From contig NZ_JBCFBA010000003.1 of the NCBI RefSeq assembly GCF_038562415.1, forward strand, positions 4,130 to 68,129: DNA of 64,000 bases. Reading direction: 5' to 3'. Made by a program: the position numbers and the translations under genes. This stretch comes from Solidesulfovibrio sp. (lineage in GTDB: Bacteria > Desulfobacterota > Desulfovibrionia > Desulfovibrionales > Desulfovibrionaceae). Every line of letters begins with the position of its first letter. Position 1 is the first letter of the stretch. The notes below the pieces were generated by a model that did not search any database, was not told the DNA's origin, and saw nothing but the letters and a program-made list of their open reading frames with translations. Below, piece after piece: positions 36,722-45,451 of this stretch.

Positions 36722-37555
36722 ATGGACCGCCTGCTCTTCCTGGCCGCGGCCCAGGCGTCCGACCGCCCCGTGCTGGCCGCCATCGCGGCCAACCGCCACA
36801 GCCTCGCCCTGGGCCTGATCATCGCCGCCCATCTGCTTCTGGCCGGCCTGCCCCAGGGCCGGGCGGCGCTTTTCGTCCCCATGCTCCTGCTGGTGATGTA
36901 TCTGGCCGGTTTTCTTCTTTTAAGCCAGCGCAACGTCTTTTCCTTAAGCATCCTCGGGGTGGGCGTGCTCGCCCTGGGCGCGACCGTGGCCAGCGTCTAC
37001 AGCGAGACCAAGCCCCTGGTCGTGCTGGCCCTGTGCCTGCACAGCTCGTTCGATTTCCTGCTCATCCTCTTCATGCTGATCTGGCTGTTTCGCCAGCGCC
37101 GGATGCCGTTTGACAACATCATGGCCGGCGTCATCGTGCTGATGTTCATGGCCGGCCTGTGGGCCCAACTGTTCGCCCTGGCCAACATCGCCACGCCGGG
37201 GGCGATGCGCGGGCCGGACGGGCCGCTCGGGCCGCATCCCTCCATCACGTTGTATTACTTCAGCGTCGTCACCCTGAGCACGGCCGGCTTCGGCGACATC
37301 GTGCCGGTGTCGGACGTGGCCCGGCTGCTGGCCGCCTACGAGGCCATGGTCGGCCAGGTGTACCTGGCGGTGTTCATCGCCCTGCTCATGGGGCGCCATT
37401 TCGCGGCCCACGTCACCAACACGCTCGGGCCGCCACCCGCTCCGGGGGTACCACCCGCCCTTGGAGCGCCCCCCGCCCCGGGAACGCCCCACGCCGCTCC
37501 GCCCGTTTCCCGCGCCCCGGCCGCCGGCGGGGAGACCGCGAATTCGGGTGCCTGA
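36722..37555 (+). CDS. Ion-channel protein with a potassium-type pore
   Basis: A 277-residue membrane protein with about six hydrophobic segments and then a pore loop, STLSTAGFGDIVPVS. The filter TAGFGD at 187-192 is a GFG variant of the potassium signature TVGYGD, and a last helix follows. The C-terminal 45 residues are Pro/Ala-rich and probably disordered, with no RCK domain. The layout recalls a two-pore-helix channel with an extra N-terminal membrane bundle. It follows fur by 11 bases with GGGGGG before the ATG, so it is probably cotranscribed. Ion selectivity and any metal link are unproven. Confidence 0.8.
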   Translation: MDRLLFLAAAQASDRPVLAAIAANRHSLALGLIIAAHLLLAGLPQGRAALFVPMLLLVMYLAGFLLLSQRNVFSLSILGVGVLALGATVASVYSETKPLVVLALCLHSSFDFLLILFMLIWLFRQRRMPFDNIMAGVIVLMFMAGLWAQLFALANIATPGAMRGPDGPLGPHPSITLYYFSVVTLSTAGFGDIVPVSDVARLLAAYEAMVGQVYLAVFIALLMGRHFAAHVTNTLGPPPAPGVPPALGAPPAPGTPHAAPPVSRAPAAGGETANSGA

Positions 37556-37612
37556 GGGCGCGCCCCTTGGAGGCCGGCCGCTTCCCTGATACGGGAGAGC
37601 CGGCCGTGCCGG

Positions 37613-38116
37613 TCATTTCCCGGCCAGGCCGAGGCACAACCGCGAAACCTGCACGGCCAGGCGATCCTGGTCGCCGGGGGCGAAGGTCTCCTGCGGCGTG
37701 CGCTGGTTGTAGCGCGAAAAGGTCAGCGCGATCCGGCTGGCTCCGGCCGGCGCGTCGAAGTCGAAGGCGAAGTCCTGCCAGTCGGCCAGGCGGCGCGCGG
37801 CGGCGATGGCCGAAACGTGGCCCACCGCGTTGCCGTTGACCGAAACGGTGATCTCCTGGCCGGCCAGGGGATTGGAGGCCCGAAAGGCCAGGCGCAGCCG
37901 GGCCGGGCCGGGCAGGCGCACGTCCATGGTGGCCTGCGGCCCCGTCAGCCAGCGGAAATCGACGCCCCCGGCCCGCTCCACCGCCCGCAGGCCCGTGGCC
38001 GGCAGGGCCGGGGGATCCAGGGCCATCAGGTCCACGGGCAGGGCGGTCGGACCTTCTTCCGCCGCCTTCGAGCAGGACAGGGACAGAAAAAGACAGATGA
38101 GAAGCAATACGCGCAT
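37613..38116 (-). CDS. Uncharacterised lipoprotein
   Basis: A 167-residue exported protein. The signal MRVLLLICLFLSLSC carries a lipobox (LSLSC, Cys15). The mature part looks like a beta-sandwich, carbohydrate-binding-type fold (VSVNGNAVGHVS, WQDFAFDFDAPAGASRIALTFSRYNQRTP), similar in style to domains that accompany glycan enzymes; I cannot name a family. Its start codon lies 20 bases inside the divergent glycosyltransferase gene. The ribosome site is weak (GTGAAA). Confidence 0.7.
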   Translation of the reverse strand: MRVLLLICLFLSLSCSKAAEEGPTALPVDLMALDPPALPATGLRAVERAGGVDFRWLTGPQATMDVRLPGPARLRLAFRASNPLAGQEITVSVNGNAVGHVSAIAAARRLADWQDFAFDFDAPAGASRIALTFSRYNQRTPQETFAPGDQDRLAVQVSRLCLGLAGK

Positions 38117-40007
38117 CGGTTTCACGCAACATGTTCCTTTGCTGATCGTGATCGTCATCGGGGCCTGTCTGCGGCTTTACAACCTGGGTGTGCCGTCCAT
38201 GTGGTGGGACGAGGCGCTGGTGCCGCTGATCGCCCGGTTCCCGGTGGGTTCCATCCTCGAATGGCTGCGCACCATCGAGGTGCACCCGCCGCTTTTTTAC
38301 CTGCTCGTCAAGCCCCTGGCGGCCGCGAGCCAGACGGATTTCGCCCTGCGCCTGCTGTCCGCCCTGCCGGGCATCGCCTGCCTGTATTTCGTGTACCGCC
38401 TCGGGGAGGAGCTCGTCAGCCCCCTGGCCGGGCTTTGCGCGGCCGGGTTGCTGGCGGTCAACCCCTACGCCCTCTGGCTGTCGCGCATCGTGCGGCCCTA
38501 CAGCCTGTACCTGCTGCTCTACCTTGTCCTGCTCTGGGGACTGGTCCGCTACCGGGCCACCCGGGCCGGCCGGTACGCGCTGGCCGTTTTCGCGGCAACG
38601 CTGCTCCTGTACTGGACGCACTACATGATGGTCGTCCTGGCCCCGGCCATCGGGCTGGCCGTGCTGGTCATGACCTTCCCGTCCTGGCGGGCCTTCCTGC
38701 TGTTGGCCGCCACGGACACGCTGGCCTTTTCGACCGTCCTGCCGTTTTTTCTGCTGACCCTGCGGCTGCCCCACTGGGTGGGCGAGGCGCCCCTGTCCGA
38801 GATCCTGGCCAATGCCGGCGGGAGCCTGCTCAAGCTCGCCTGGTTTCTGCCCGGCCCCCTCGGCTGGGCGATGCTGGCCCTGTGCGGCCTGGGGTTCGTC
38901 GCCGTGCGCGGCCGGCCCCGGCTGGTTGCGGCCGGGCTTGCCCTGTGCCTGGTCCCGGTGGCCATCGTCCTGGCCGGGCGGTTGGGCTGGACCGGCGAGC
39001 CGCGGTATTTCCTCAATTTCTTTCCGGTGATGCTGCTTGGGGCCGGCGGCGGCCTGGCCTGGCTGCTGGGGCGGCTGGGGCCGGTTGCCGCGCGGCTTGC
39101 CTGCCTGGGCCTGACCGTGGTGCTGGCGGCCGTTGTTGTCAACAACGCCCGGGAATTCTACGGCGAGCGTTCCCTGCTCGGCATGACCTGGATATCCTAC
39201 AAGCAGGCGGCGGCCGCCGTGCCCGGCCTGGTGCGGCCCGGCGAGGCGGTCATGGCCTCGGAGGACGGGCTATATAACGCCCTGGACTGGCACGTGCAGC
39301 GCCGGGGCCGGGGCAACCCCCTGCGGGCCGTGGACGTGCGCCCCACGGACGGCGAGGTCATGGTCAACTTCCTGTGGTTCGGGCCCATGGGCCACCTGGC
39401 GCAAACGAAAGACGACCTGGCCAGGCGCTACCCCGGCCTGGTCGAGGTGGGCACGGTGGGGGGGCTCTCCTTTCTCAAGGCCGTGGTGCAGCGCACCCCG
39501 GTGCAGCCGGCCACGGCCCTGCCCTGGGAGCGCACCTTCGCCGGGGCGGCGGACATCCTCGGCTCCAGCCATTCCCTGCGCGGCCTGGTCGTGAACCCCA
39601 ACTGGGGCGAAGCGGCCCAGCCCGCCCAGAACGACCGCGCGGGCAGCATCGAATATTGCGTCGACAACCTGTCCGGCCAGGGGCGCCCGCGCATCTCCCT
39701 GGCCTGCCGCTACGTCAACGCCGGCGAGGGCAACGTGCTGCGCCTGCTGGTCGGCTATGACGGCGGTCCGTTGCGGGAGGTGCTTTCCAGCGCCGGGCCG
39801 GACCGGCATGTCTACCGCAAGGTCGTGCTCGACCCGCCCAGGGATTTCCGCCGGCTCCTCGTGCGGGTGGAACTCAGCTGCGCCCGGAAAACGGCCCAGT
39901 ATCCCGGCGGCAACCTGGCCGGCCTGCAACTGCGCGGCCTGCTGGTGGCCCTCGATGCGCCGGGCGGCGACGACCCGGGCTGCGGCCCCGCCGCCGGCCG
40001 GCCGTAA
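38097..40007 (+). CDS. Membrane glycosyltransferase (ArnT/PMT-like, GT-C fold)
   Basis: A 636-residue multi-spanning glycosyltransferase that uses polyprenyl-phosphate sugars. The first membrane helix leads into LRLYNLGVPSMWWDEA with the catalytic-type Asp38-Glu39, the hallmark of the PMT/ArnT family. About ten to twelve helices run to about residue 340. A periplasmic domain of nearly 300 residues ends in a beta-rich part (GNVLRLLVGYDGGPL). The start ATG gives a ten-residue cytoplasmic tail before the first helix, and it overlaps the divergent lipoprotein gene by 20 bases. The acceptor (lipid A, protein or exopolysaccharide) is unknown. Confidence 0.82.
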   Translation: MRSNTRIGFTQHVPLLIVIVIGACLRLYNLGVPSMWWDEALVPLIARFPVGSILEWLRTIEVHPPLFYLLVKPLAAASQTDFALRLLSALPGIACLYFVYRLGEELVSPLAGLCAAGLLAVNPYALWLSRIVRPYSLYLLLYLVLLWGLVRYRATRAGRYALAVFAATLLLYWTHYMMVVLAPAIGLAVLVMTFPSWRAFLLLAATDTLAFSTVLPFFLLTLRLPHWVGEAPLSEILANAGGSLLKLAWFLPGPLGWAMLALCGLGFVAVRGRPRLVAAGLALCLVPVAIVLAGRLGWTGEPRYFLNFFPVMLLGAGGGLAWLLGRLGPVAARLACLGLTVVLAAVVVNNAREFYGERSLLGMTWISYKQAAAAVPGLVRPGEAVMASEDGLYNALDWHVQRRGRGNPLRAVDVRPTDGEVMVNFLWFGPMGHLAQTKDDLARRYPGLVEVGTVGGLSFLKAVVQRTPVQPATALPWERTFAGAADILGSSHSLRGLVVNPNWGEAAQPAQNDRAGSIEYCVDNLSGQGRPRISLACRYVNAGEGNVLRLLVGYDGGPLREVLSSAGPDRHVYRKVVLDPPRDFRRLLVRVELSCARKTAQYPGGNLAGLQLRGLLVALDAPGGDDPGCGPAAGRP

Positions 40008-40013
40008 GAGCGA

Positions 40014-41819
40014 CTAGAAAACATACTCCCCGCCAGGCCGCTTCGCGCACTCGGAAAAGACCCGCTCCCGGCAGCAGGCGCAACGCTCGGGGTCGAGGCG
40101 CGAGACGATGCCGGCGATGGCCGAGGCCTTGTCGCGAAAGACGTTTTGCGCCCCGATGCGGGCCAGGCAGCCGCCGCGCGTCAGCAGCTCCATCACCTCC
40201 CCCTTGAGCGAGCAGAAAAAGATCTCCCGCCCGGAAAGCCGCATGGAGCCGGCCTCGTGGAAGAGCATGTGGCAGCCGCCGGCGTCGATGAAGTTGATGC
40301 CCGAACCGACGATGAGGATGTGACACTGCTCGGGGCTGGCCAGGACGGTGCGGTGGAGTTCCTCGGCGATGTGGTTGACCGCGCCGAAAAAGATCGAGCC
40401 GTCCAGGCGCAGGATCTTGAGCTGCGGGCATTCGCGCAGCGGCCGGCGGCGCACGTTGACCAGGGAGCGGTGGGGCGAGGCCGGATCCGGGGCCAGGGTG
40501 ATGAAATGGGGGTGGCTGGTGCGGCGCAGGTACAGCAAAAGCGACAGCATGACCCCGGCGTACAGGGCGAATTCCAGGCCGACGAACAGCGTGGCCAGAA
40601 ACGTGGCGGCCAGGATGCCGGCCTCGGCCTTGTCCGTGACGGCGATGTGGCGGATGGCCCGGACGTTGACGAGGTTGGCCGCCACCAGCACGATCACCCC
40701 GGCCATGGCCGCGATGGGCAGATAGGCCGTGACCGGGGCGACGAGCAGCAGCACCAGGGCCAGGAACACGGCCGAGAAAACCGCCGCCAGGGGCGTTTTC
40801 GCCCCGGCCTCGAAATTGACCCCGGTGCGGGTGAACGAGCCCGACGAGGCGTAGCCGGAAAAAAAGCCGCCCAGGATGTTGGCCAGGCCCTGGCCGACGA
40901 ATTCCTGGCTGTTGTCGATGCGCTGCTGGGAGCGCACGGCCACGGCCCGGGCGATGGACACGGCCTCGGCCAGGCCCAGCATGGCCACGGCCAGGGCGCC
41001 CGGGAACAGCACCCGGAAGGTGTCCAGGTCGATGTCCGGCAGCGAAAAGGGCGGCAGGCTGGCCGGCAGCGCCCCCACCAGCCGCGCCCCGTGGGCGGCG
41101 CCGTCCAGGAAATGGCAGACGATCCCCCCGCCGACAAGGGCCAGAAGCAGGCCGGGCAGCCGCGGCCACAGCCGCCGGAAAAGCAGGGCCAGGGCCAGGG
41201 TCGCGGCGGCGATGGCCGCCACGCGGGGGTTTATGGCCGGCAACTGCCGGAAAAAGGCCAGCCAGGTCCCCAGGAAATCGCCGCCGCCCGGGAGGGTGAC
41301 GCCGAAAAAATGCCCCAGCTGGCTGGTGAGGATGAGGATGGCCGCTCCGGCGGTAAACCCCGTGACCACGGAGTGGGAGACGAAATTGACCAGCCCGCCG
41401 AGTCGGGCCAGGCCGAGGCCCAACTGGGCCAGGCCGGTCAGCACCGTCAGCGCCAGCACCAGCCGGATGTATTCCGGCGAGCCGGGAATGGCGAGCTGGC
41501 TGACCGTGGCGTAGACCACCAGCGATATGGCCGTGGTCGGGCCGGAGATGAGGTGGTGGGACGAGCCGAAAAACGCCGCCGCGATCACGGGGATCATGGC
41601 CGCGTACAGGCCGTAGACCGGCGGCAGGCCGGCGATGGCGGCAAAGGCCACGCCTTGGGGCAGCACGATCACCGCGCCCGTGAGCCCGGCCCAGAGGTCG
41701 GCGCGCAGTGTGCGGCGGTTGACCAGGGGCCACCAGGAAAGAAACGGCAGCAGGCGCGGCAGGGCCTGGCGCACGGTGTCGAAACGGCTTGGCGGGCGGG
41801 GCAGGTCGCATTGCTCCAT
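40014..41819 (-). CDS. SulP-family anion transporter with STAS domain
   Basis: A 601-residue transporter of sulfate, bicarbonate or related anions. About 12-14 helices carry LPQGVAFAAIAGLPPVYGLYAA and the SulP signature ISGPTTAISLVV. The cytoplasmic STAS domain (about 440-560) has LRLDGSIFFGAVNHIAEEL. A short tail ends in the cysteine cluster ERCACCRERVFSEC, which is not typical of the family. The ATG has GGAG six bases upstream; the longer frame has none. It is convergent with the glycosyltransferase, with six bases between the stops. In a sulfate reducer, sulfate uptake is an attractive guess but not shown. Confidence 0.9.
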   Translation of the reverse strand: MEQCDLPRPPSRFDTVRQALPRLLPFLSWWPLVNRRTLRADLWAGLTGAVIVLPQGVAFAAIAGLPPVYGLYAAMIPVIAAAFFGSSHHLISGPTTAISLVVYATVSQLAIPGSPEYIRLVLALTVLTGLAQLGLGLARLGGLVNFVSHSVVTGFTAGAAILILTSQLGHFFGVTLPGGGDFLGTWLAFFRQLPAINPRVAAIAAATLALALLFRRLWPRLPGLLLALVGGGIVCHFLDGAAHGARLVGALPASLPPFSLPDIDLDTFRVLFPGALAVAMLGLAEAVSIARAVAVRSQQRIDNSQEFVGQGLANILGGFFSGYASSGSFTRTGVNFEAGAKTPLAAVFSAVFLALVLLLVAPVTAYLPIAAMAGVIVLVAANLVNVRAIRHIAVTDKAEAGILAATFLATLFVGLEFALYAGVMLSLLLYLRRTSHPHFITLAPDPASPHRSLVNVRRRPLRECPQLKILRLDGSIFFGAVNHIAEELHRTVLASPEQCHILIVGSGINFIDAGGCHMLFHEAGSMRLSGREIFFCSLKGEVMELLTRGGCLARIGAQNVFRDKASAIAGIVSRLDPERCACCRERVFSECAKRPGGEYVF

Positions 41820-42015
41820 GGCGGTCTCCGGGGAGGCGGGGTATTGCGCGCCGATAATACCTCCGCGCCCTGGCGGGTCAAGCCGCGCGCCGCCGCATGC
41901 GGGCGCGCCGCGCAATCGCCGCTGGCTTCCGTGGCGCAGTCGGCATATGCCGGGAACAGCGGGACTGTCGCCCGCGCCGTGCCGCGACGCCGCGTTTCAC
42001 CCCGGAGGCTTGCCC

Positions 42016-42675
42016 ATGCCCGACGCCGTTTTGGTCAGCGACTTCGACGGAACCATGACCGCCGAGGACTTCTATTCCCTGGCGGTCAAGCGCCTGCTGC
42101 CGGCCGAGGCCCTCGGCCCCTGGAAGGCGTACCTGGCCGGCCGGATGACCCATTTCAATGCCCTGCGCACCATCTTTTCGCGCATCCGCGCCCCGGAGGC
42201 GGACGTGCTGGCCGTTATCGACGCCATGGGCCTCGATCCGAAGCTTCCCGACGCCCTGACCCGGCTTCGGGCCGCCGGCTGGGAGGTGGTGGTGGCCTCG
42301 GCCGGCTGCGCCTGGTACATCGACCGGCTTCTCGACACGGCCGGCGTGTGCCTGGAGGTCCACGCCAATCCCGGTGTCTACCTGCCGGGCGGGCCGCTGG
42401 TCATGGAGGCGCCGCCGCCGTCGCCTTTCACCTGCGAGGAGACGGGCGTGGACAAGGCGGCCGTGGTGCGCGACGCCCTGGCCCGGGCCCGGGCGGTCGC
42501 CTTTGCCGGCGACGGCTTGGCCGACCTGCCGGCGGCGCTGCTGGTACCCGACGGCCGGCGCTTCGCCCGGGGCGACCTGGCCGAGGCCTTGACCCGGTGC
42601 GGCCGGCCGTTCCGGACGTTCGCCGCCTGGTCGGACATCGCGGCCATGCTGCTCGATGCGGGAGGTGCGTCATGA
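42016..42675 (+). CDS. HAD-family phosphatase (MtnX/phosphoserine-phosphatase-like)
   Basis: A 219-residue haloacid-dehalogenase phosphatase. Motif I is VSDFDGTMT with nucleophile Asp9 and Asp11. Motif II is VVVASAGCAWYID, and motif IV is VAFAGDGLADLPAA. The size and the cap placement after motif I fit the MtnX/SerB-like group. GGAGG lies eight bases before the ATG. It overlaps the next gene by four bases (ATGA), so the two are translated together. The likely substrate is a phosphate ester made or used by that dehydrogenase. No methionine-salvage gene is nearby. Confidence 0.85.
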   Translation: MPDAVLVSDFDGTMTAEDFYSLAVKRLLPAEALGPWKAYLAGRMTHFNALRTIFSRIRAPEADVLAVIDAMGLDPKLPDALTRLRAAGWEVVVASAGCAWYIDRLLDTAGVCLEVHANPGVYLPGGPLVMEAPPPSPFTCEETGVDKAAVVRDALARARAVAFAGDGLADLPAALLVPDGRRFARGDLAEALTRCGRPFRTFAAWSDIAAMLLDAGGAS

Positions 42676-43718
42676 AGACCATCGCCGTGCCGAGCCTCGT
42701 GCGCATCAAGCCCGGCGCGGCCGGGCGCCTGGGCGTCTACCTGCGGCGGGCCGGCTGCGGCCGGGTGTTGGTCCTGGCCAGCCAGGGCCTGCCGCCGGCC
42801 ATCGAAACCGTCGTCCGGGAGGGCCTGGCGGCCGAACACGTGGAAGTCGCGGCCTGGGACACGGTCGTGGACAACCGCTTCGAGGACGCGGCCGCCGCCT
42901 TTGCCGGCCTGCCCCGAAAGCTCGCCGCCGTGGTGGGCCTTGGCGGCGGCAAGGCTCTCGATATGGCCAAGTACCTGGCCTTCCTGGCCAGGTTGCCCTA
43001 CTACGCCGTGCCCACCTCCCTCTCCAACGACGGCTTTTGCAGCCCGCAATCGAGCCTGACCATGGCCGGGGCGCGCCGGTCGCTGGCCGCCGCCTTGCCG
43101 CTTGGCGTGGTCATCGACGTTTCGGTATGCCTGGCGGCGCCGCGCCTGCTGTGGCTGTCGGGCGTCGGGGACCTGGCCTCCAAGCTCACGGCGGTGTTCG
43201 ACTGGAAGCTGGCCTTCCACCACCGGGGCGAGCCGGTGGACGACCTGGCGGCGCTTTTATCCGACGCCACGGTGCACCAGTTCATGGACAACCCCAGTTT
43301 CGACGCCAAGGGCATGGAGCTCTTGGGTACGGCGCTGATGCTCAACGGCATCGCCATGGAGATTTGCGGCTCCTCGCGCCCGGCCAGCGGCTCGGAGCAC
43401 CTGATTTCCCACGCCCTGGACGCGGGATCGCGCCGGCCGAGGCTCCACGGCCTGCAAGTGGGCCTGGCCAGCTACATCGTCAGCCGTCTCCAAGGCGGGC
43501 AGCAGACCGAGACCTTGGCCAGGCTGTTCACGCAAACGGGCTTTTTCGATGCCGTGCGGGCCGATCCGTTCTCGCGGGAGGAGTGGCTGGAGGCCGTGCG
43601 CCGCGCGCCCTCGATCAAGGACGACTCCTTCACGGTCTTGTCGCTTCGCGACTGCCTGGGCGAGATGCGGGCCGTGCTCGACAACGATTCCCGGCTGGCG
43701 GGGTGCTTCGTGGCCTAG
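42672..43718 (+). CDS. Glycerol-1-phosphate dehydrogenase family protein (EgsA/AraM-like)
   Basis: A 348-residue iron-containing-dehydrogenase-fold protein close to sn-glycerol-1-phosphate dehydrogenase. That enzyme reduces dihydroxyacetone phosphate to the archaeal-type glycerol backbone and in Bacillus is AraM. It has the NAD(P)-binding GLGGGKALDMAKY, the family's PTSLSNDGFCSP, WLSGVGDLASKL and metal-binding SGSEHLISHALD. It is coupled to the HAD phosphatase by ATGA overlap, with GGAGG six bases before its start. Together they could make glycerol or another enantiomer-specific polyol; this is inference. A 3-dehydroquinate-synthase-like alternative is less likely. Confidence 0.82.
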   Translation: MKTIAVPSLVRIKPGAAGRLGVYLRRAGCGRVLVLASQGLPPAIETVVREGLAAEHVEVAAWDTVVDNRFEDAAAAFAGLPRKLAAVVGLGGGKALDMAKYLAFLARLPYYAVPTSLSNDGFCSPQSSLTMAGARRSLAAALPLGVVIDVSVCLAAPRLLWLSGVGDLASKLTAVFDWKLAFHHRGEPVDDLAALLSDATVHQFMDNPSFDAKGMELLGTALMLNGIAMEICGSSRPASGSEHLISHALDAGSRRPRLHGLQVGLASYIVSRLQGGQQTETLARLFTQTGFFDAVRADPFSREEWLEAVRRAPSIKDDSFTVLSLRDCLGEMRAVLDNDSRLAGCFVA

Positions 43719-43858
43719 GCGTGGTCGCGTCCCCTTGTCAGGGCGACGCGGGGTGGTTACAGTGAAATTCCTTTCCTCCATGGACGGAGCCGGTCCCCGG
43801 CATACGGGGCCGCGTGGGCAGGCACGCTCGTGCGGCGCGTTTGCGCCCGGAGTCCGCC

Positions 43859-44230
43859 ATGGCCGCCATTGCCGCCGTCGCCTCGGCCGTTTCGGCCTAT
43901 CAGCGCGAAGCCTCGCGCCTGGCCGCGGCTGTGCCGCAAATCGGCGGCAAGCGCGTCACCCGCGACGCGGCCGTTTCCATCGGACCGTTTTCCCTGCGTT
44001 ATTCGGCCACGGACTACGAGTTCGACCTGACCGGCGTCTCGGCCCAGGCCTCTTTTCCCGATGCCCTGGACGCGGCGGCCACGGCCGCCCGGCTGGCGGA
44101 ATCCGGCTCGCCGGCGGGCGAGGCCCCGGTCTCCCCCAACGCCACGACCCGCCGCCTGGCCGAGGCCTCCTATCGGGTGGCCGCCCATCCCGTGACGCCG
44201 TCGCGGCCGATGTTCACGGCCAGGGCCTAG
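43859..44230 (+). CDS. Small uncharacterised protein
   Basis: A 123-residue protein with an Ala-rich helical N-terminus (MAAIAAVASAVSAYQREASRL). A middle segment looks like strands (VSIGPFSLRYSATDYEFDL), and the C-terminus is helical. I do not recognise it. CGGAG lies six bases before the ATG, and codon use is like that of its neighbours. There is no convincing membrane segment or signal peptide. It lies alone between the dehydrogenase and the EamA gene. Confidence 0.6.
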   Translation: MAAIAAVASAVSAYQREASRLAAAVPQIGGKRVTRDAAVSIGPFSLRYSATDYEFDLTGVSAQASFPDALDAAATAARLAESGSPAGEAPVSPNATTRRLAEASYRVAAHPVTPSRPMFTARA

Positions 44231-44486
44231 AGCGAACGTCCGCGCCGGCCGCCTCCGTTGCGTCGGCCCCGGCCCGGTTCGAGGCTCTCCCGCCGGTCCC
44301 GCCTTGCGCCCGGCGCCCCCGAGGCGTACCCAGGGCCTGGCCGGTTCGCCTGCCCCGGGTGGGGCCGGCCAGGCCCGAGCCTGGGGGCGCGGTGTCCCGC
44401 CTGTCCCCGTGCCCGAGGCCTCCTCTCGGCTCCCCGCAAACATCGCCGACAACGGCGCGTTGGCCGCGCGCCTGGGAATACGCCGC

Positions 44487-45413
44487 ATGTCTCCTTCGTT
44501 GCACGGCTTCGTGGCCGCCCTGGCCGCGACGGTCATCTGGGCCGGCAATTTCGTGGTGGCCCGGGGCATCGCCCACGCCATCCCTCCGATCCAGCTCAAC
44601 TTCTGGCGCTGGCTGCTGGCCCTGGCCTGCATTCTCCCCTGGGCCCTGCCCAGGCTTCGCGCCGAGTGGCCGGTCATGCGCCGGGCCTGGCGGCATCTGC
44701 TGGTCATGGCCTTTTTCGGCGTGGCCCTGCTCAACACCCTCATCTACAAGGCCGGCCAGACGACCCAGAGCCTCAACATGGCCCTGCTCGTGCCCACGGC
44801 GCCGGTCATCATCATGGTGCTCTCGCGCGTCCTTTACGGCGAGCCCATCACCTGGCGGCGGCTGACCGGGATGGTTGTCGTGCTGCTGGGGGTGCTGACC
44901 CTGCTGGCCCAGGGCCACTGGGGCCGCATCGCGGCGGTCCGCTTCAATGCCGGCGACCTGTGGGCGCTGGCCGGGGCGGCCTGCTTCGCCCTGTATTCGC
45001 TTTTCGCGCGCGGCCGGCCCAGGGAGCTGTCCATCGCCGGCTACAACGCCGCCTATTTCAGCCTGGGGCTGGTCATGCTGCTGCCGGGGCTGGTGGTGGA
45101 GATGGCCGTGTTGCCGGCGCCCGACTGGAGCCCCGCCGTCCTGCTCGGGGTCGCCTATGCCGGCATCGGCTGTTCCTCGGCGGCCTACCTGCTGTGGACC
45201 CGGGCCATCGCCGGCATCGGGCCGGTGGCGGCCGGCATGGTCTACTACAGCCTGCCGCTGTTCGCGGCCGTCGAATCGGCCTGGCTGCTCGGGGAGCCCA
45301 TCGCCGCCTACCACATGGTCGGCGGCGTGCTGGTCGTTTCGGGCATCGTGCTGGCCACGGCCGGCGGACGCGGTTTCCGTCCGCCCCGGCCGGGCAAGCG
45401 GCCGGGGCCGTAA
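44487..45413 (+). CDS. EamA/DMT-superfamily transporter
   Basis: A 308-residue inner-membrane protein of ten helices built from two EamA repeats. They begin at AALAATVIWAGNFVVARG and GDLWALAGAACFALYSLFARG. Such proteins export metabolites or amino acids. The start gives the usual short N-terminus before helix one. An open frame continues 60 codons upstream, but its product is Pro/Arg-rich and unlike the family. The ribosome site is weak (GGGA). Confidence 0.88.
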   Translation: MSPSLHGFVAALAATVIWAGNFVVARGIAHAIPPIQLNFWRWLLALACILPWALPRLRAEWPVMRRAWRHLLVMAFFGVALLNTLIYKAGQTTQSLNMALLVPTAPVIIMVLSRVLYGEPITWRRLTGMVVVLLGVLTLLAQGHWGRIAAVRFNAGDLWALAGAACFALYSLFARGRPRELSIAGYNAAYFSLGLVMLLPGLVVEMAVLPAPDWSPAVLLGVAYAGIGCSSAAYLLWTRAIAGIGPVAAGMVYYSLPLFAAVESAWLLGEPIAAYHMVGGVLVVSGIVLATAGGRGFRPPRPGKRPGP

Positions 45414-45451
45414 AAAATAAGAACTGCGGATGGCCTCTTCGCGGGCGCGGC

